Part shown: piece by piece, positions 1-8,959 of the stretch
Position numbering within the stretch: position 1 is the stretch's first letter
Layout of the letters: every line of letters starts with the position of its first letter
Assembly (NCBI GenBank): GCA_900642245.1
Contig: CAAAJI010000208.1
Span: forward strand, 14,731-42,034
Origin: Fragilaria radians
Lineage: Eukaryota; Bacillariophyta; Fragilariophyceae; Fragilariales; Fragilariaceae
DNA: 27,304 nt
Direction: 5' to 3'
Translations under genes and position numbers: made by a program
Notes under the pieces: model-generated
Database searches by the model: none
The model's input: only the letters and a program-made list of their open reading frames with translations
What the model was told of the DNA's origin: nothing

Positions 1-4
1 TTGT

Positions 5-334
5 ATGGCGCCGACGTCGGATTTGGATAATGTATCCTGGCAAGGTGGTCCCTTTGTGGATGTGGACATGGCTCAATGGCCTAGTGATTGGAGGAACTGG
101 ACAGCTCCCGAATTCTTCCTATCCTCTTCGGAATTAGAACGCTTGTCGGAATGTCTGGAAGGAGGTTTTCTGGTGACGCCACTCTCATCACCAGCGTCTG
201 CAAACCCAGAATCTCGACGTTTTGTCATTCGTGATGTGACACGTCGCGCACACAGTCGAACTTGGTACCTACAAGACATCCAATTTGTGTCAGCCACAAA
301 GCAATGGAAAATCCGTGCATCTATTCAAGCTTAA
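5..334 (+). CDS. Hypothetical protein, probable C-terminal part
   Basis: An open frame of 109 codons begins with ATG at base 5 and ends with TAA. No stop lies between the window edge and this ATG in the same frame, so the true start may be upstream and this may be only the end of a longer protein or its last exon. The residues are rich in Trp, Arg and Ser, and the last 40 (RRFVIRDVTRR onward, ending KQWKIRASIQA) have a beta-strand-like pattern. No signal peptide, membrane segment or family motif was recognised, so no function is given. The opposite strand also carries a 74-codon frame, but this one has the more protein-like composition. Confidence is moderate that it is coding and low on its extent. 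Confidence 0.5.
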   Translation: MAPTSDLDNVSWQGGPFVDVDMAQWPSDWRNWTAPEFFLSSSELERLSECLEGGFLVTPLSSPASANPESRRFVIRDVTRRAHSRTWYLQDIQFVSATKQWKIRASIQA

Positions 335-694
335 AATGATCATAGCAACAGATTACCAAAATCAAGGTAATTTATCTTGTTAACTTAAATTTGATAGGCG
401 TTAGAATATTGTGATGTTTCGATTGTTCATAATTCAGCCATCAATTCAATACAGTTATAGTGATTTACAAATATTGAGAAATTAAGGTTATTCTAATCTC
501 GAAAAAATATACAGTATCAAACTCTTGGATGTTCCACTCAATTTTTGCTTCGTTTGGGCTTTGAATGGTAGTGGTATGTTTCCAACTAAGTTAAGTCGAC
601 ATTCTTATCCTAGATTCCACTGAGATTTAAAGTGCTTCTGTGGAAATTTTCATCTGAAAAGACTTTTGAAATTATCCGTTTGAGATCTTCAAAG
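335..694. other. Intergenic, AT-rich
   Basis: These 360 bases lie between two genes that converge (plus-strand end at 334, minus-strand end at 695). No open frame, RNA gene or repeat was recognised. The stretch probably holds the two 3' untranslated regions. Confidence 0.5.
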
Positions 695-1261
695 TTATTC
701 TGTGAAAGCCTCGAAACCCGTTGACCCAGAAACGGAATTCGATGAAAGCGTCTTTAATCGCTTTCCACTCCTGGAACATTTACTCGGTGAACAAAGCACT
801 GCATATCGAGTTCGGCATATGTATTCTCCACTACATGGATGAATTGTAGCTTGAAGTTCAATAACAGCCATTCCATCTTGGCATACGAATGATTTAGACT
901 CAGTTTCCTCCACAGTAGTGCAGTCGTCATAAAACCAAGGTATGTCATCCTCCACCGTGGAGACTGTTATTGTCACTTTTCCACCCTGTTGTGATTGGAT
1001 ACGTAGATCTGGAGTCATTGGACAATTGGATGTATCCTGTAGAATATAAAAGTCAGACTTTTTTGATTCTTCGATGCATTCTACGTCACTTCTTTCTCTA
1101 TCCATGGGAGGAGAGCCTGGATCCTCATTGACATTCAAGCGTATGGCATTTTTTCGAAGGTTTCGAGAGCTCCCTTGTGATTTAACGATCGGATTATTTC
1201 CATAATTAGAGGCATAAATTATTGCAGGATAAAATACAAATGTCAAGGAAAGGATATTCAT
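695..1261 (-). CDS. Putative secreted cysteine-containing protein
   Basis: The frame encodes 188 residues starting with ATG at 1261. The first ~18 residues (MNILSLTFVFYPAIIYAS) are hydrophobic and end in small residues, which fits a signal peptide. The rest is hydrophilic with eight cysteines at about residues 62, 80, 114, 127, 143, 149, 157 and 162. The last four are closely spaced (C-x5-C-x7-C-x4-C), as in disulfide-bonded extracellular domains. There is no second hydrophobic segment, so the product is more likely secreted than membrane-anchored. No known family was recognised. Two small inverted repeats lie just upstream of the ATG (1276-1325). The nearest gene upstream on this strand is more than 1.5 kb away across a retrotransposon relic. 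Confidence 0.6.
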   Translation of the reverse strand: MNILSLTFVFYPAIIYASNYGNNPIVKSQGSSRNLRKNAIRLNVNEDPGSPPMDRERSDVECIEESKKSDFYILQDTSNCPMTPDLRIQSQQGGKVTITVSTVEDDIPWFYDDCTTVEETESKSFVCQDGMAVIELQATIHPCSGEYICRTRYAVLCSPSKCSRSGKRLKTLSSNSVSGSTGFEAFTE

Positions 1262-1275
1262 GTTGTTGTCGTTTT

Positions 1276-1325
1276 TGTCAAAACAAAAAATTTGACACCT
1301 AACAACCCGAAGTTTGTTTTAGGTG
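1276..1325. promoter_or_regulatory. Two adjacent inverted repeats upstream of a secreted-protein gene
   Basis: Bases 1276-1282 (TGTCAAA) and 1291-1297 (TTTGACA) form a 7-bp inverted repeat with an 8-base loop. Bases 1296-1302 (CACCTAA) and 1319-1325 (TTAGGTG) form another 7-bp inverted repeat with a 16-base loop. Both lie 15-64 bases upstream of the minus-strand ATG at 1261, in the promoter or 5' leader. They could be protein-binding sites or leader hairpins, but chance is possible in AT-rich DNA. Confidence 0.25.
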
Positions 1326-1649
1326 AAGGTTGTGGGTTCGCTTGAATCAGTGTATATCCTACACAATCTGAATATGAGTCATTGTCGTGGCAATTTTTTT
1401 TGTTTCTGTGGTGAATTGAGTGTTAAAGCTCCAAAGATAAAATCTCTTTCATCTGATTGACTAGCAGCACCAACAATTTTCAACCTTGCTTGTGCTTGAA
1501 ACGAGTAGTTTGGATTCTTTCACAGATTATTTGACGCTGCCAAGAATGTTCCCAGAATTAAGTAATCCAGGTATTCGACGAAGAGAAAGAACAATACATT
1601 TATATCTGGTAGGGCTCAGCAAAGATGTAGAAAGCCACATTAAACCTTA

Positions 1650-2420
1650 CCACCAATGACAAAGGTGCAAAATCCCAGTATAAATACGGACATCTATCTT
1701 TATACAATATAGATTAAACCACTTTGGGGCACAATCTGTGTTGACTTAATAGAGCATTGACAAGTGACTAATAAACATGAAAAGGAACTTATCTTTCATG
1801 CACTCTCAATTTGTGATTGAGAAACAGTCTTTTTTATGCAGTAGAAAATCTGGATAAAACATCCACAAGGAATGCAAACTACTGGACCAAACATGGTTCT
1901 GTCATTACTCATAACTATTAGCAATAATGGAAATGAATTCCTGTGTAAAGAGTTTCAGGAACTCTTACAATTCTACAGGGTGAAATCAGTTGCAGCAACT
2001 TTTAGAAATGTTCAAGCTAATTTTGTTTAACTTGTTCACCAAACATTAGGGAATATACTACGTTCTTTTAGCCTTTGCTGCTTACTCCACAGTACACAGT
2101 GTACTGAATGCTTCACCAGCCCAAATAGTCTTTGGAAGAGACATGCTTTTTGATTTATCTTTTACCACTAAGTAAAAAGAGATAAGACAATGTAAACAGC
2201 TAGCATGAGATGCCAATATACACAAAGAAAACTCAAACAGAGTTCAAGATGTATGTAGTGTAAATGATCAAAGAGTTACTCCATAGAGCCTATTTCAACC
2301 CAAGTTAAGTCCAAAAAGAGATGGACCGTACCAGTAATTCTAGCGTATTCCAAAGGAACCCTTATGATACTAAAAGGTATCTACGTTCAAAATCTAGATG
2401 CAGATGCATTCTGTAAATAA
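1650..2420 (+). mobile_element. Decayed Ty3/gypsy-like retrotransposon, integrase region
   Basis: Translated fragments in several frames match the order of an LTR-retrotransposon integrase. First comes a zinc-finger-like CQRCK at about 1660-1690. Next is WGTICVDLI at about 1725-1750, with the first catalytic Asp at 1743. NNGNEFLCKEFQELLQ starts at 1923, where the expected catalytic DNG reads NNG. LVHQTLGNILRS follows at about 2032-2070. AAYSTVHSVLNASPAQ and VFGRDMLF occupy 2077-2160. Stops and frameshifts separate the pieces, so the element is dead. The VFGRDM segment and general order point to the Ty3/gypsy class rather than copia. No LTRs, gag or reverse transcriptase were recognised. From 2420 to about 2850 nothing more can be identified, though the sequence may be the remainder of the element. 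Confidence 0.7.
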
Positions 2421-2850
2421 TGGCAACATTAGAGGAAGGAAATGGAATGAGGAGGGTTCTAACAGGATTAGGACACAAGACTTCTCTTGCTAAAGTCAAA
2501 TAGTTATTTATCTACTTTAGTAATAACTTTTATATCTCAATTGCACTGGAAATTGACATTTGCATGACACCTGGAGATATTTTGATTGTCTATGTGATTG
2601 TAGTGAAATAAGTTGAGCGAAATGTATCAACAACTTTATTTTAGATTTCTTGACGCACTTTGTTTCTGCCTTTGCTCATTTTTCCTACATTGCAAAGACC
2701 TGCTTGTGGGACGAACTTGCTTCACAGAATTTTTCACTCTAAATGGTAATTTTTTATTTGTCAAAAGCATGTTTTGGTGCTGAATAACTGTGCTCAATCT
2801 AGTTTACTTTTTGTAGTGTGCAAAGAGTTGTTATCTCATAGCAAGAGCTT

Positions 2851-3033
2851 TCATAATTTGGAGGCTATTGGAGAAAATGCATTACAAAAATTAAAGCAAC
2901 TTTGAGGCAAGGTGTTAAAACTCTGTACATTTTTCTTTCGGAGCGCCTTGCTAACGTCCACATTATTTCTTTTCACAAGTTCGTCTATTTCGTTCTCTGT
3001 GAAAAAGATTTCATTATATCGTCGTCTACGCAT
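2851..3033 (-). CDS. Possible small protein, 60 residues (weak)
   Basis: An ATG frame on the minus strand begins MRRRRYNEIFFTENEIDELV and continues KRNNVDVSKALRKKN, a charged, helix-like and protein-like composition. The last third is less convincing. It lies 126 bases downstream of the 3' end of the next minus-strand gene. Overlapping plus-strand frames of 60-72 codons cover the same bases and look less protein-like. The frame could be a small gene, a fragment of an older one or chance. No family was recognised. Confidence 0.22.
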   Translation of the reverse strand: MRRRRYNEIFFTENEIDELVKRNNVDVSKALRKKNVQSFNTLPQSCFNFCNAFSPIASKL

Positions 3034-3159
3034 CGAGTGGTGTGCACAACAATCGAATTCTATGAAAGGAAAGAAGCCTCAAAAGATAATCTAAAATATT
3101 TTGCAATTCACAATCTATAAATTGAACCGCTTAGTAAAAAACATAAAATGCTGGAACAT

Positions 3160-4503
3160 CTAATTCAAATTCATCATATCACCCAACAAGTCTACAATTC
3201 CCGATACATCATGAGCTACCAGCTTATGGAGGCTTTCGTATTGTGTGTCCACAATAAGCTTTAACTCGTCTCTGAGTGGCAACGCTTTTTTGGACGTGTC
3301 CGGAGCAAACTTGGCTATCGCAAAGTCAAGCAAGAATTGTTCTATTGCAAATGCCAAGGCTTTGGGAACTTCTTTCATTTTTGTCATGGCAAACGCTTTA
3401 ACTAGCGAATGCGCTTGTTCTCGGATCGAGGGACAGTTCTCTTCCTGAATCTTCAGAAGTGGTGATAAGCCTGCAATGGAGAGTACAGTATCAACCGTTA
3501 CATTAGAAGGAACAGAAACAAGTGTAGGATTGTCGCTATCCTGCTTCAGGAATCCTTCAATCCAAGCTTTCCATTCCTGCTCCAATAGTTTCTGTGGATG
3601 CATACCTAAAAGAGATTCACGGCACGCAAGTTGAAGTTCTCCTAGGGATTGATCTCGAAGCTTCAAGTCCAACAATTCAACGAGACGATCACATGCCACA
3701 TTTCGCAAATGAAATAGTTTACGTCGTAGATTTGGCTTTTCGAAGCGATATGTCAAAAGGAGACCACGGATCGCGTTGACAAATGGTCGATGTTCCGATA
3801 ACTCAGTTTCCATACATTGCAATAAATGTGAAGCCACGTCTAAAATCATCAGAACGAATTTTGCACTCAAACCTGACCTTAGAGTTGTCAAATTTTCATT
3901 CTTGCTCTCAAGTATCTCTTTCCTTCGATGTTTATTGGAGTTTGACTGCATCTTGTTTGTGAGTAAATTTGACTTTTTCTCAATTGAAGATGAAACCTTT
4001 GATTGACTTTCAAGTTCGGAAACTGCTTCGTTCTCTTGTTCAGAGATTATTTCGGGCTCTTTTTCTGAAACTTCTTCGAGCTCTTGCTCAGAAACTTCCT
4101 TGTTCTCTTGTTCAGATACTACTTCGGGCTCTTTTTCTAAAACTGCTTCAGAATCATGTTTAGACACTTCATCGGATTCAGGTTCAGCAACGGCTTTGGA
4201 AACTTGTTCCGAAACTACTTCAGACTCATTCTCACCACTCAATACTGTATCTACTTCAACTGCAGCAGATGGAGATGTCGGCAACTTGGACTTGGTTACT
4301 GCTTTTTGGGGAGGAAGATGTGCTCTCTCGTAAACATGAGCCCAAACGGCGTAGTCTTCAAAAAAATCGAAGTCTTCAGAAGATGTGACTTCTTCAAGCC
4401 AAAGTTTACCCTTCTCCTTGGCTTCTTGTTCCTTGATAGCTTTAATTGCCTGAGGCGGCAAGGGAATCATCTTCTCATCTATTGAACGGCGAAGGAGATT
4501 CAT
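3160..4503 (-). CDS. Unrecognised protein with acidic 24-residue repeats and a helical C-terminal domain
   Basis: The protein is 447 residues starting with ATG at 4503 (MNLLRRSIDEKM). The open frame extends upstream to 4626 but has no other ATG there. A plausible 60-nt intron (GT at 4564, TTTTTAG ending 4505) finishes one base before this ATG, so a 5' leader intron is likely. Residues 1-75 contain a short conserved-looking segment (SEDFDFFEDYAVWAHVYE). Residues about 95-170 are a Glu/Ser/Val-rich low-complexity repeat in which two copies of a 24-residue unit start with EPEVVSEQ and EPEIISEQ. Residues about 210-447 look like a compact all-helical domain with many Leu-rich amphipathic stretches, ending GIVDLLGDMMNLN. 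There is no signal peptide or membrane span. No family was recognised. The repeat could act as a flexible acidic linker. Confidence 0.75.
   Translation of the reverse strand: MNLLRRSIDEKMIPLPPQAIKAIKEQEAKEKGKLWLEEVTSSEDFDFFEDYAVWAHVYERAHLPPQKAVTKSKLPTSPSAAVEVDTVLSGENESEVVSEQVSKAVAEPESDEVSKHDSEAVLEKEPEVVSEQENKEVSEQELEEVSEKEPEIISEQENEAVSELESQSKVSSSIEKKSNLLTNKMQSNSNKHRRKEILESKNENLTTLRSGLSAKFVLMILDVASHLLQCMETELSEHRPFVNAIRGLLLTYRFEKPNLRRKLFHLRNVACDRLVELLDLKLRDQSLGELQLACRESLLGMHPQKLLEQEWKAWIEGFLKQDSDNPTLVSVPSNVTVDTVLSIAGLSPLLKIQEENCPSIREQAHSLVKAFAMTKMKEVPKALAFAIEQFLLDFAIAKFAPDTSKKALPLRDELKLIVDTQYESLHKLVAHDVSGIVDLLGDMMNLN
4031..4143 (-). repeat. 72-nt tandem repeat inside a coding region
   Basis: A segment beginning TTCTCTTGTTCAGA at 4031 recurs with a few substitutions at 4103, giving a 72-nt period (24 codons). 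On the coding strand it specifies the EPE(V/I)(V/I)SEQEN units of the acidic linker. Shorter 7-9 residue sub-repeats of the E-x-V-S-E type surround it. Confidence 0.6.
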
Positions 4504-6091
4504 ACTAAAAATGACATGCAACAGTAAATGTCGTAGAGTTAAGATACGAAAAATAAATACTAACTTAAAATTGCGACCGTTAGAGACCCATCTCAGCCAG
4601 TTACTATACTTGCCTGTGCTCAACACTTAGAATCGAGAATTGGAAACACATGAGTTTTTCAAAAATTTGAGAAAACTTGAAAATTTATTTGATTCGTAGA
4701 TGCTAATCGAAAGCTTTTCAAATAAATAATTGTCAGGAAAAAAAATCAATTGAGACACACACAACTACTATTGGTTCCAGCCAATAGCTAATCCTCTATA
4801 TTTTGAAATACTACGATCTGATGTTAACTATTTCTATAATTAGATCCTGTACCCAAGTCTAATAGAGAGTGGGGGTGTAACATGATTCAAATAATGTCAA
4901 ATTTCCCAAGTTAGGACCCTGGTGACTCAACCCTTCCCTGGTGACTCAACCCTTCCATCAAAACGCAACCACTGGTATACTCTTAATAATGCTAACTAAT
5001 TGAATTGCTGAATTGCCAACACTACCAAAATAGGACCGGAGCCGTACGATCCTACATAAAAGGACAAAACCTACAAAATTTTGTAAGTACTCGAGGTCTT
5101 GAATATAGTATCCGGTTACTAAAAATTAATTATGGTTATGATGACAAAAGATTCCCTTCAATCCTTGAGTGCAAATGTGTAGGATCGGAGGTTAAATGTC
5201 GAAAATGTACGTATAGCTAATGTACAACTAGAGTAGGTGAGTACTCATTTAAGCTTTGAAGACAGAGTAGGTGTATTTCCTTGCAAGCGTTGACATGCAT
5301 GAAAAGAATTGAACAATTTATTGTTTTATCCGAAGTTTCAAGCAACTATCCCTCTTTTTAGTCGAAAATCTCAGGACATGGTACATTGGTCTGTTTTGAT
5401 TATTTCATCATGATCAATAATATCCTATGGCAAAATTATCTTTAGATTATTCCATATTCTATCGTAAATCATGTCTTTAATTTTTCAAGCGTAAAGCTAA
5501 AGGCCTGAGCAAAAATCATGGATCAAGAGGACCGGCATCTTAAATCCAAGTATCCTCACACCAATGGATATCAAATGCATACTTTTGATAATACATCATT
5601 ATCGCATTACTATTTCTTTATGATTCAGGATTTTTAAGAATTTTCAAAACCTCTTAATGATAAACGTTATCATGTCCCAATGGTGGGTGGCAAGGACAGA
5701 GCATTGGAAGTAAGTAGCCTTAACCAGCAATCATTTACTAAACGCTTGACGTGCTTACAATTCCATGAGCTTGCTTAAAGTTTTGCTTTTATTTGTAATT
5801 CCCAGGGACGTATTTTGAACATAATGATTCAAGCACATTGGTTAGGCCCATAATTTGACAAAACAAATTGAGACGTGTGTGCATTTGTACACTAACAGGA
5901 AAAGATCTCAATTTTGTATTTTGCCTTTCTAGAATTGTAGGCGGTCGTACTTTCCTACACCCTTCTACAGGAAGCTCTGCATCACAACGTGAAAAGCATT
6001 CGCATTAATCAAATTGTTCGAATTCTAGCATCCCTGTTTCCGCTGACCTTTATTAGGGTTTCACCATTGATTGAAGCCAATCGCTGTCGAA
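4504..6091. other. Intergenic region between divergent genes
   Basis: About 1.6 kb separates the starts of a minus-strand and a plus-strand gene. It includes a likely 5' leader intron at 4505-4564 and a two-copy 19-bp tandem repeat at 4917-4954. An open frame at 5005-5220 starts with TTG and contains a C-x2-C pair but otherwise has no protein-like features. No RNA gene was recognised. The last ~100 bases should contain the promoter and leader of the MORN gene, but no clear core element was recognised. Confidence 0.45.
4917..4954. repeat. 19-bp direct tandem repeat, two copies
   Basis: The unit CCCTGGTGACTCAACCCTT is present twice without interruption (4917-4935 and 4936-4954). It is GC-richer than the surrounding DNA and contains the palindromic core TGACTCA, a classic AP-1/bZIP binding site. 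It lies about 410 bases upstream of the minus-strand ATG at 4503. Regulatory function is only a possibility. Confidence 0.55.
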
Positions 6092-8959
6092 ATGTTTGAT
6101 CCTAGAGCACTCCAAAAAGCTTGGGATGAGCTGGACATAGAGAGAAAGCGTCTTGAAATAGAACAAGAGCGTTTGGTGCTAGGACGTGAAACACTCGAGG
6201 TAGAAAGAAAGAGGCATCTACGAGCGATCAAGACAGAAGCCAAGGCGAATGCGAAAGAAAAGTTCGAAATGGAACAACAGAATACGAGACTGCAAGAGGA
6301 ATTGAATTTTTTTAAAAAGAAGTATGATAAAGAGAAAGCTTCTAGACTGGAATCCGCAAAGGAGAATGCAACTAATAACGAAGAAATTACCCGACTACAT
6401 CATCTGTATGAACAGGAAAAAGAAAAGAACATGATGCAAGCAATGGATTTAAAGTTGAAACTGTCGAAGCATGAAATGGATTTAGATGATACCCGGAAAG
6501 AAGTCCTTAAGAGTGTTGAAGATTACACGTCTGAAAAAGAGAAATTTCAAGAGTTACAGCAAAAGTATGACTCATTGCTTCAGCAAAGGGAAAGCAACCA
6601 TACTCATAATTCGACAGAGCATGCATCAAAAAAGAAGATAGAAGAAATTGAATTACAAGTGGACTCACTCAAAAAGCAGGTGTCTGAGTTGGCTTCAGAA
6701 AAAGAAAGGCTCATTTCGGACCTTGATGAAAGTAAAGCAAAAATAGGTCAATTTGATTTTGAAGTACAAGCGTTGAGATCCGAAAACTTAGATTGTACTA
6801 GCCAAATAAAGGATCTAAAAGAAAAGTGCAACGATCTGATCAAAGAATCCTTGAGACTAAGAGTAAGTGTGCAAGAGAAAGAAAATTACGCTACCCTTGC
6901 CACGGCTAGGATCAAAGACTATAATGATATCCAGCTTCAGTTTCAAGAGTTGAAAGAAAAATATGAATCTTTGCTACAGAATATCGAGAAGGATCGTGAG
7001 AGTAAAATTTCAGAAAAGGAATCCTTGAGCCAAATTGAAGAACTGGAACTTGAGGTTGATGCTCTTAAAGATCATGTACTAGCATTGACATCAGAAATAG
7101 AATCACTAACGCTCAACCTTGATAACGTCAATAAAATAGCAGAAGATCGTGACGCTAGAGCTTCAGCTCTTAGCATGGAAAAGGAAAATCTCCTTTCAAC
7201 AATTCACGAATTAGAAGAAAAAGTACAAAATCTGGTTCAGGCTCAGGATATGTCCGCAACACAAGTTTCATCCTCAAGTCAAGAAAACGCGTTACACATT
7301 GAAACTATCAACAATTTAAAGGAAAAATGCAAGGATTTGGAGACGAGATGCATATCCTTCGAAGAAAAGAGTCGATTATACGAAGAAAAGCTAGAATCGC
7401 TTGAAGAAGAAAACAAAGAGTATATTTCACAACTTCAGGACAAATGTGAAATAATCGATGAGATGCAAATGGAGCTTACAGAGAATATGAATTACAAAAA
7501 CGAAGTTTCTATTTTAAGAAAGGAAAATGAAATGCATTTATTCAAGTTGAGTGAATTAACAGAGGAAATGAAGGAATTGAAAGCCACTGCTGGATCTAAT
7601 CAACAAGCTTCTGATATCCAACAAAATTTGTTGACACAAAATGGCAACCCTGAGGATGACCATTCAAGATCCTTGCAGGATCATCGAAATGACGCATTAA
7701 GCGGCGAAGATGAGTTCGTAATGTTATCAGATGAATCAGAGAGTGATGACGAATCGGATGATGATTTATACCTACAATCTGATGACATTGCTCGAGAGTG
7801 TCCAAAATGTGAAGATTATGAAGAAAAAATTTACAACCTCAAGGTTAGATTGAATAAAATCGAAATGGAACATCAAGAGGAAATTCAGGAACTGAAAGGA
7901 AAGATGCAAGGCTTTAATGATGTCGAGAAGTCAGAGGTCAAGCACTCATCAAACCAATCTCATCGAGTTGCGAAAGAAAGCGATACGAGTCTGCTCGAAT
8001 TGCAGTTGGAAGAAAGCAGAGCAAAGATTAATGAGCTAACATTGGAACTGCAAAAGTTGCAAGAAGAAGTAATTAATTTTGGCCAAGAACGACAGAGGAA
8101 TTCAGAGCAAGTCGAGGGTCTTAAACAAAAAGTTCTTATGTTGCAACACTCAGAGGAGAATCTTTTGGCCCTTCAAGCAAAGAATGAGGAGGAGTGGAGC
8201 ACATGGATTGATTCCTTGTCGCAGAAGCAAAAGCACTTTGTAGAGATCTTACCATATTTGGATTCCAAGGTAAAAAGCATCGAAATGCGGATCGATGAAT
8301 TGTACAAAGTTGAGCTTTCTGTATCGAACATAAGTTCAGATTCGGTTCATGAAGAAAGAACCGGAACAAAGTCGTATCGTAAGCCACCTCTTACTCGCGA
8401 AGACTCTCAGCTGAATCGGCACGTGACTGAATACAATCTGGAGGTTGAAGGAGAAAGAGGAAAGTATACGGGTTTTCTGAATTCCATGGACTTACCGGAA
8501 TGTCATGGTATTTTTCGTCTAGAAAATGATGATGTTTACGAAGGTGAATGGAAAGATGGGAAACAGCATGGAATAGGAGTTTATATTTGGTGCAATGGAG
8601 ACTTGTACCACGGCCCCTGGTCTGAAGGCAAGCAACATGGTCATGGCGTTTATTTAGATTCAGAGGGTAGTATTTACGATGGCGAATACCATATGGGTAA
8701 CAAAGAAGGATTAGGTATGTATGTGAGGCCCAATGGGTCAAGGTACGAAGGATCCTTTACGTGCAATGAACGGTGTGGAAAGGGTATGTTCGTGTATCCA
8801 GATGGAAGAGTGTACACAGGAGATTATTTGCATGACAAGCCACACGGATATGGCGTTGAAAAGAGTAAAGATGGAGAAGTTCTTCGCGATGGCAATTGGC
8901 AGTGTGGAGCATTTGTACCGCATTTCGATGATGATGAGTCTTTATATCAGCCCGAGTGA
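6092..8959 (+). CDS. Coiled-coil protein with C-terminal MORN repeats (copy A)
   Basis: This is an intronless frame of 955 residues. The frame is open from a TTG at 6071, but the first ATG is at 6092 (MFDPRALQKAWDEL). Residues about 10-530 and 585-780 are long charged heptad stretches typical of coiled coils. Between them lies a Ser/Asp/Glu-rich linker (about 536-567) followed by a CPKC pair (Cys 570 and 573). Residues about 791-940 hold one degenerate and five canonical MORN units of 23 residues, for example YEGEWKDGKQHGIGVY, YHGPWSEGKQHGHGVY and YTGDYLHDKPHGYGV. MORN repeats commonly bind lipids or proteins at membranes and cytoskeleton, so a structural role is plausible but inferred. It is the only complete member of the local family. 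Copies D, B and C lie downstream. A 3' AATAAA occurs at 9053. Confidence 0.9.
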   Translation: MFDPRALQKAWDELDIERKRLEIEQERLVLGRETLEVERKRHLRAIKTEAKANAKEKFEMEQQNTRLQEELNFFKKKYDKEKASRLESAKENATNNEEITRLHHLYEQEKEKNMMQAMDLKLKLSKHEMDLDDTRKEVLKSVEDYTSEKEKFQELQQKYDSLLQQRESNHTHNSTEHASKKKIEEIELQVDSLKKQVSELASEKERLISDLDESKAKIGQFDFEVQALRSENLDCTSQIKDLKEKCNDLIKESLRLRVSVQEKENYATLATARIKDYNDIQLQFQELKEKYESLLQNIEKDRESKISEKESLSQIEELELEVDALKDHVLALTSEIESLTLNLDNVNKIAEDRDARASALSMEKENLLSTIHELEEKVQNLVQAQDMSATQVSSSSQENALHIETINNLKEKCKDLETRCISFEEKSRLYEEKLESLEEENKEYISQLQDKCEIIDEMQMELTENMNYKNEVSILRKENEMHLFKLSELTEEMKELKATAGSNQQASDIQQNLLTQNGNPEDDHSRSLQDHRNDALSGEDEFVMLSDESESDDESDDDLYLQSDDIARECPKCEDYEEKIYNLKVRLNKIEMEHQEEIQELKGKMQGFNDVEKSEVKHSSNQSHRVAKESDTSLLELQLEESRAKINELTLELQKLQEEVINFGQERQRNSEQVEGLKQKVLMLQHSEENLLALQAKNEEEWSTWIDSLSQKQKHFVEILPYLDSKVKSIEMRIDELYKVELSVSNISSDSVHEERTGTKSYRKPPLTREDSQLNRHVTEYNLEVEGERGKYTGFLNSMDLPECHGIFRLENDDVYEGEWKDGKQHGIGVYIWCNGDLYHGPWSEGKQHGHGVYLDSEGSIYDGEYHMGNKEGLGMYVRPNGSRYEGSFTCNERCGKGMFVYPDGRVYTGDYLHDKPHGYGVEKSKDGEVLRDGNWQCGAFVPHFDDDESLYQPE

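Noticed and set aside
2090..2106. 17-nt palindrome CAGTACACAGTGTACTG
   Set aside because: It lies within the integrase relic and encodes part of its STVHSVL segment, so it is probably coincidental.
4504..4626. N-terminal extension of the acidic-repeat protein
   Set aside because: The extension starts with GTG, contains no ATG and includes a plausible 60-nt intron ending one base before the ATG at 4503.
5005..5220. 71-codon frame with a C-x2-C pair
   Set aside because: It starts with TTG, has no family features and lies in non-coding sequence.
8136..8741. Antisense frames of 83 and 116 codons opposite the MORN region, also present opposite copy D
   Set aside because: They are shadows of the conserved sense coding sequence; their conservation follows from the sense strand.
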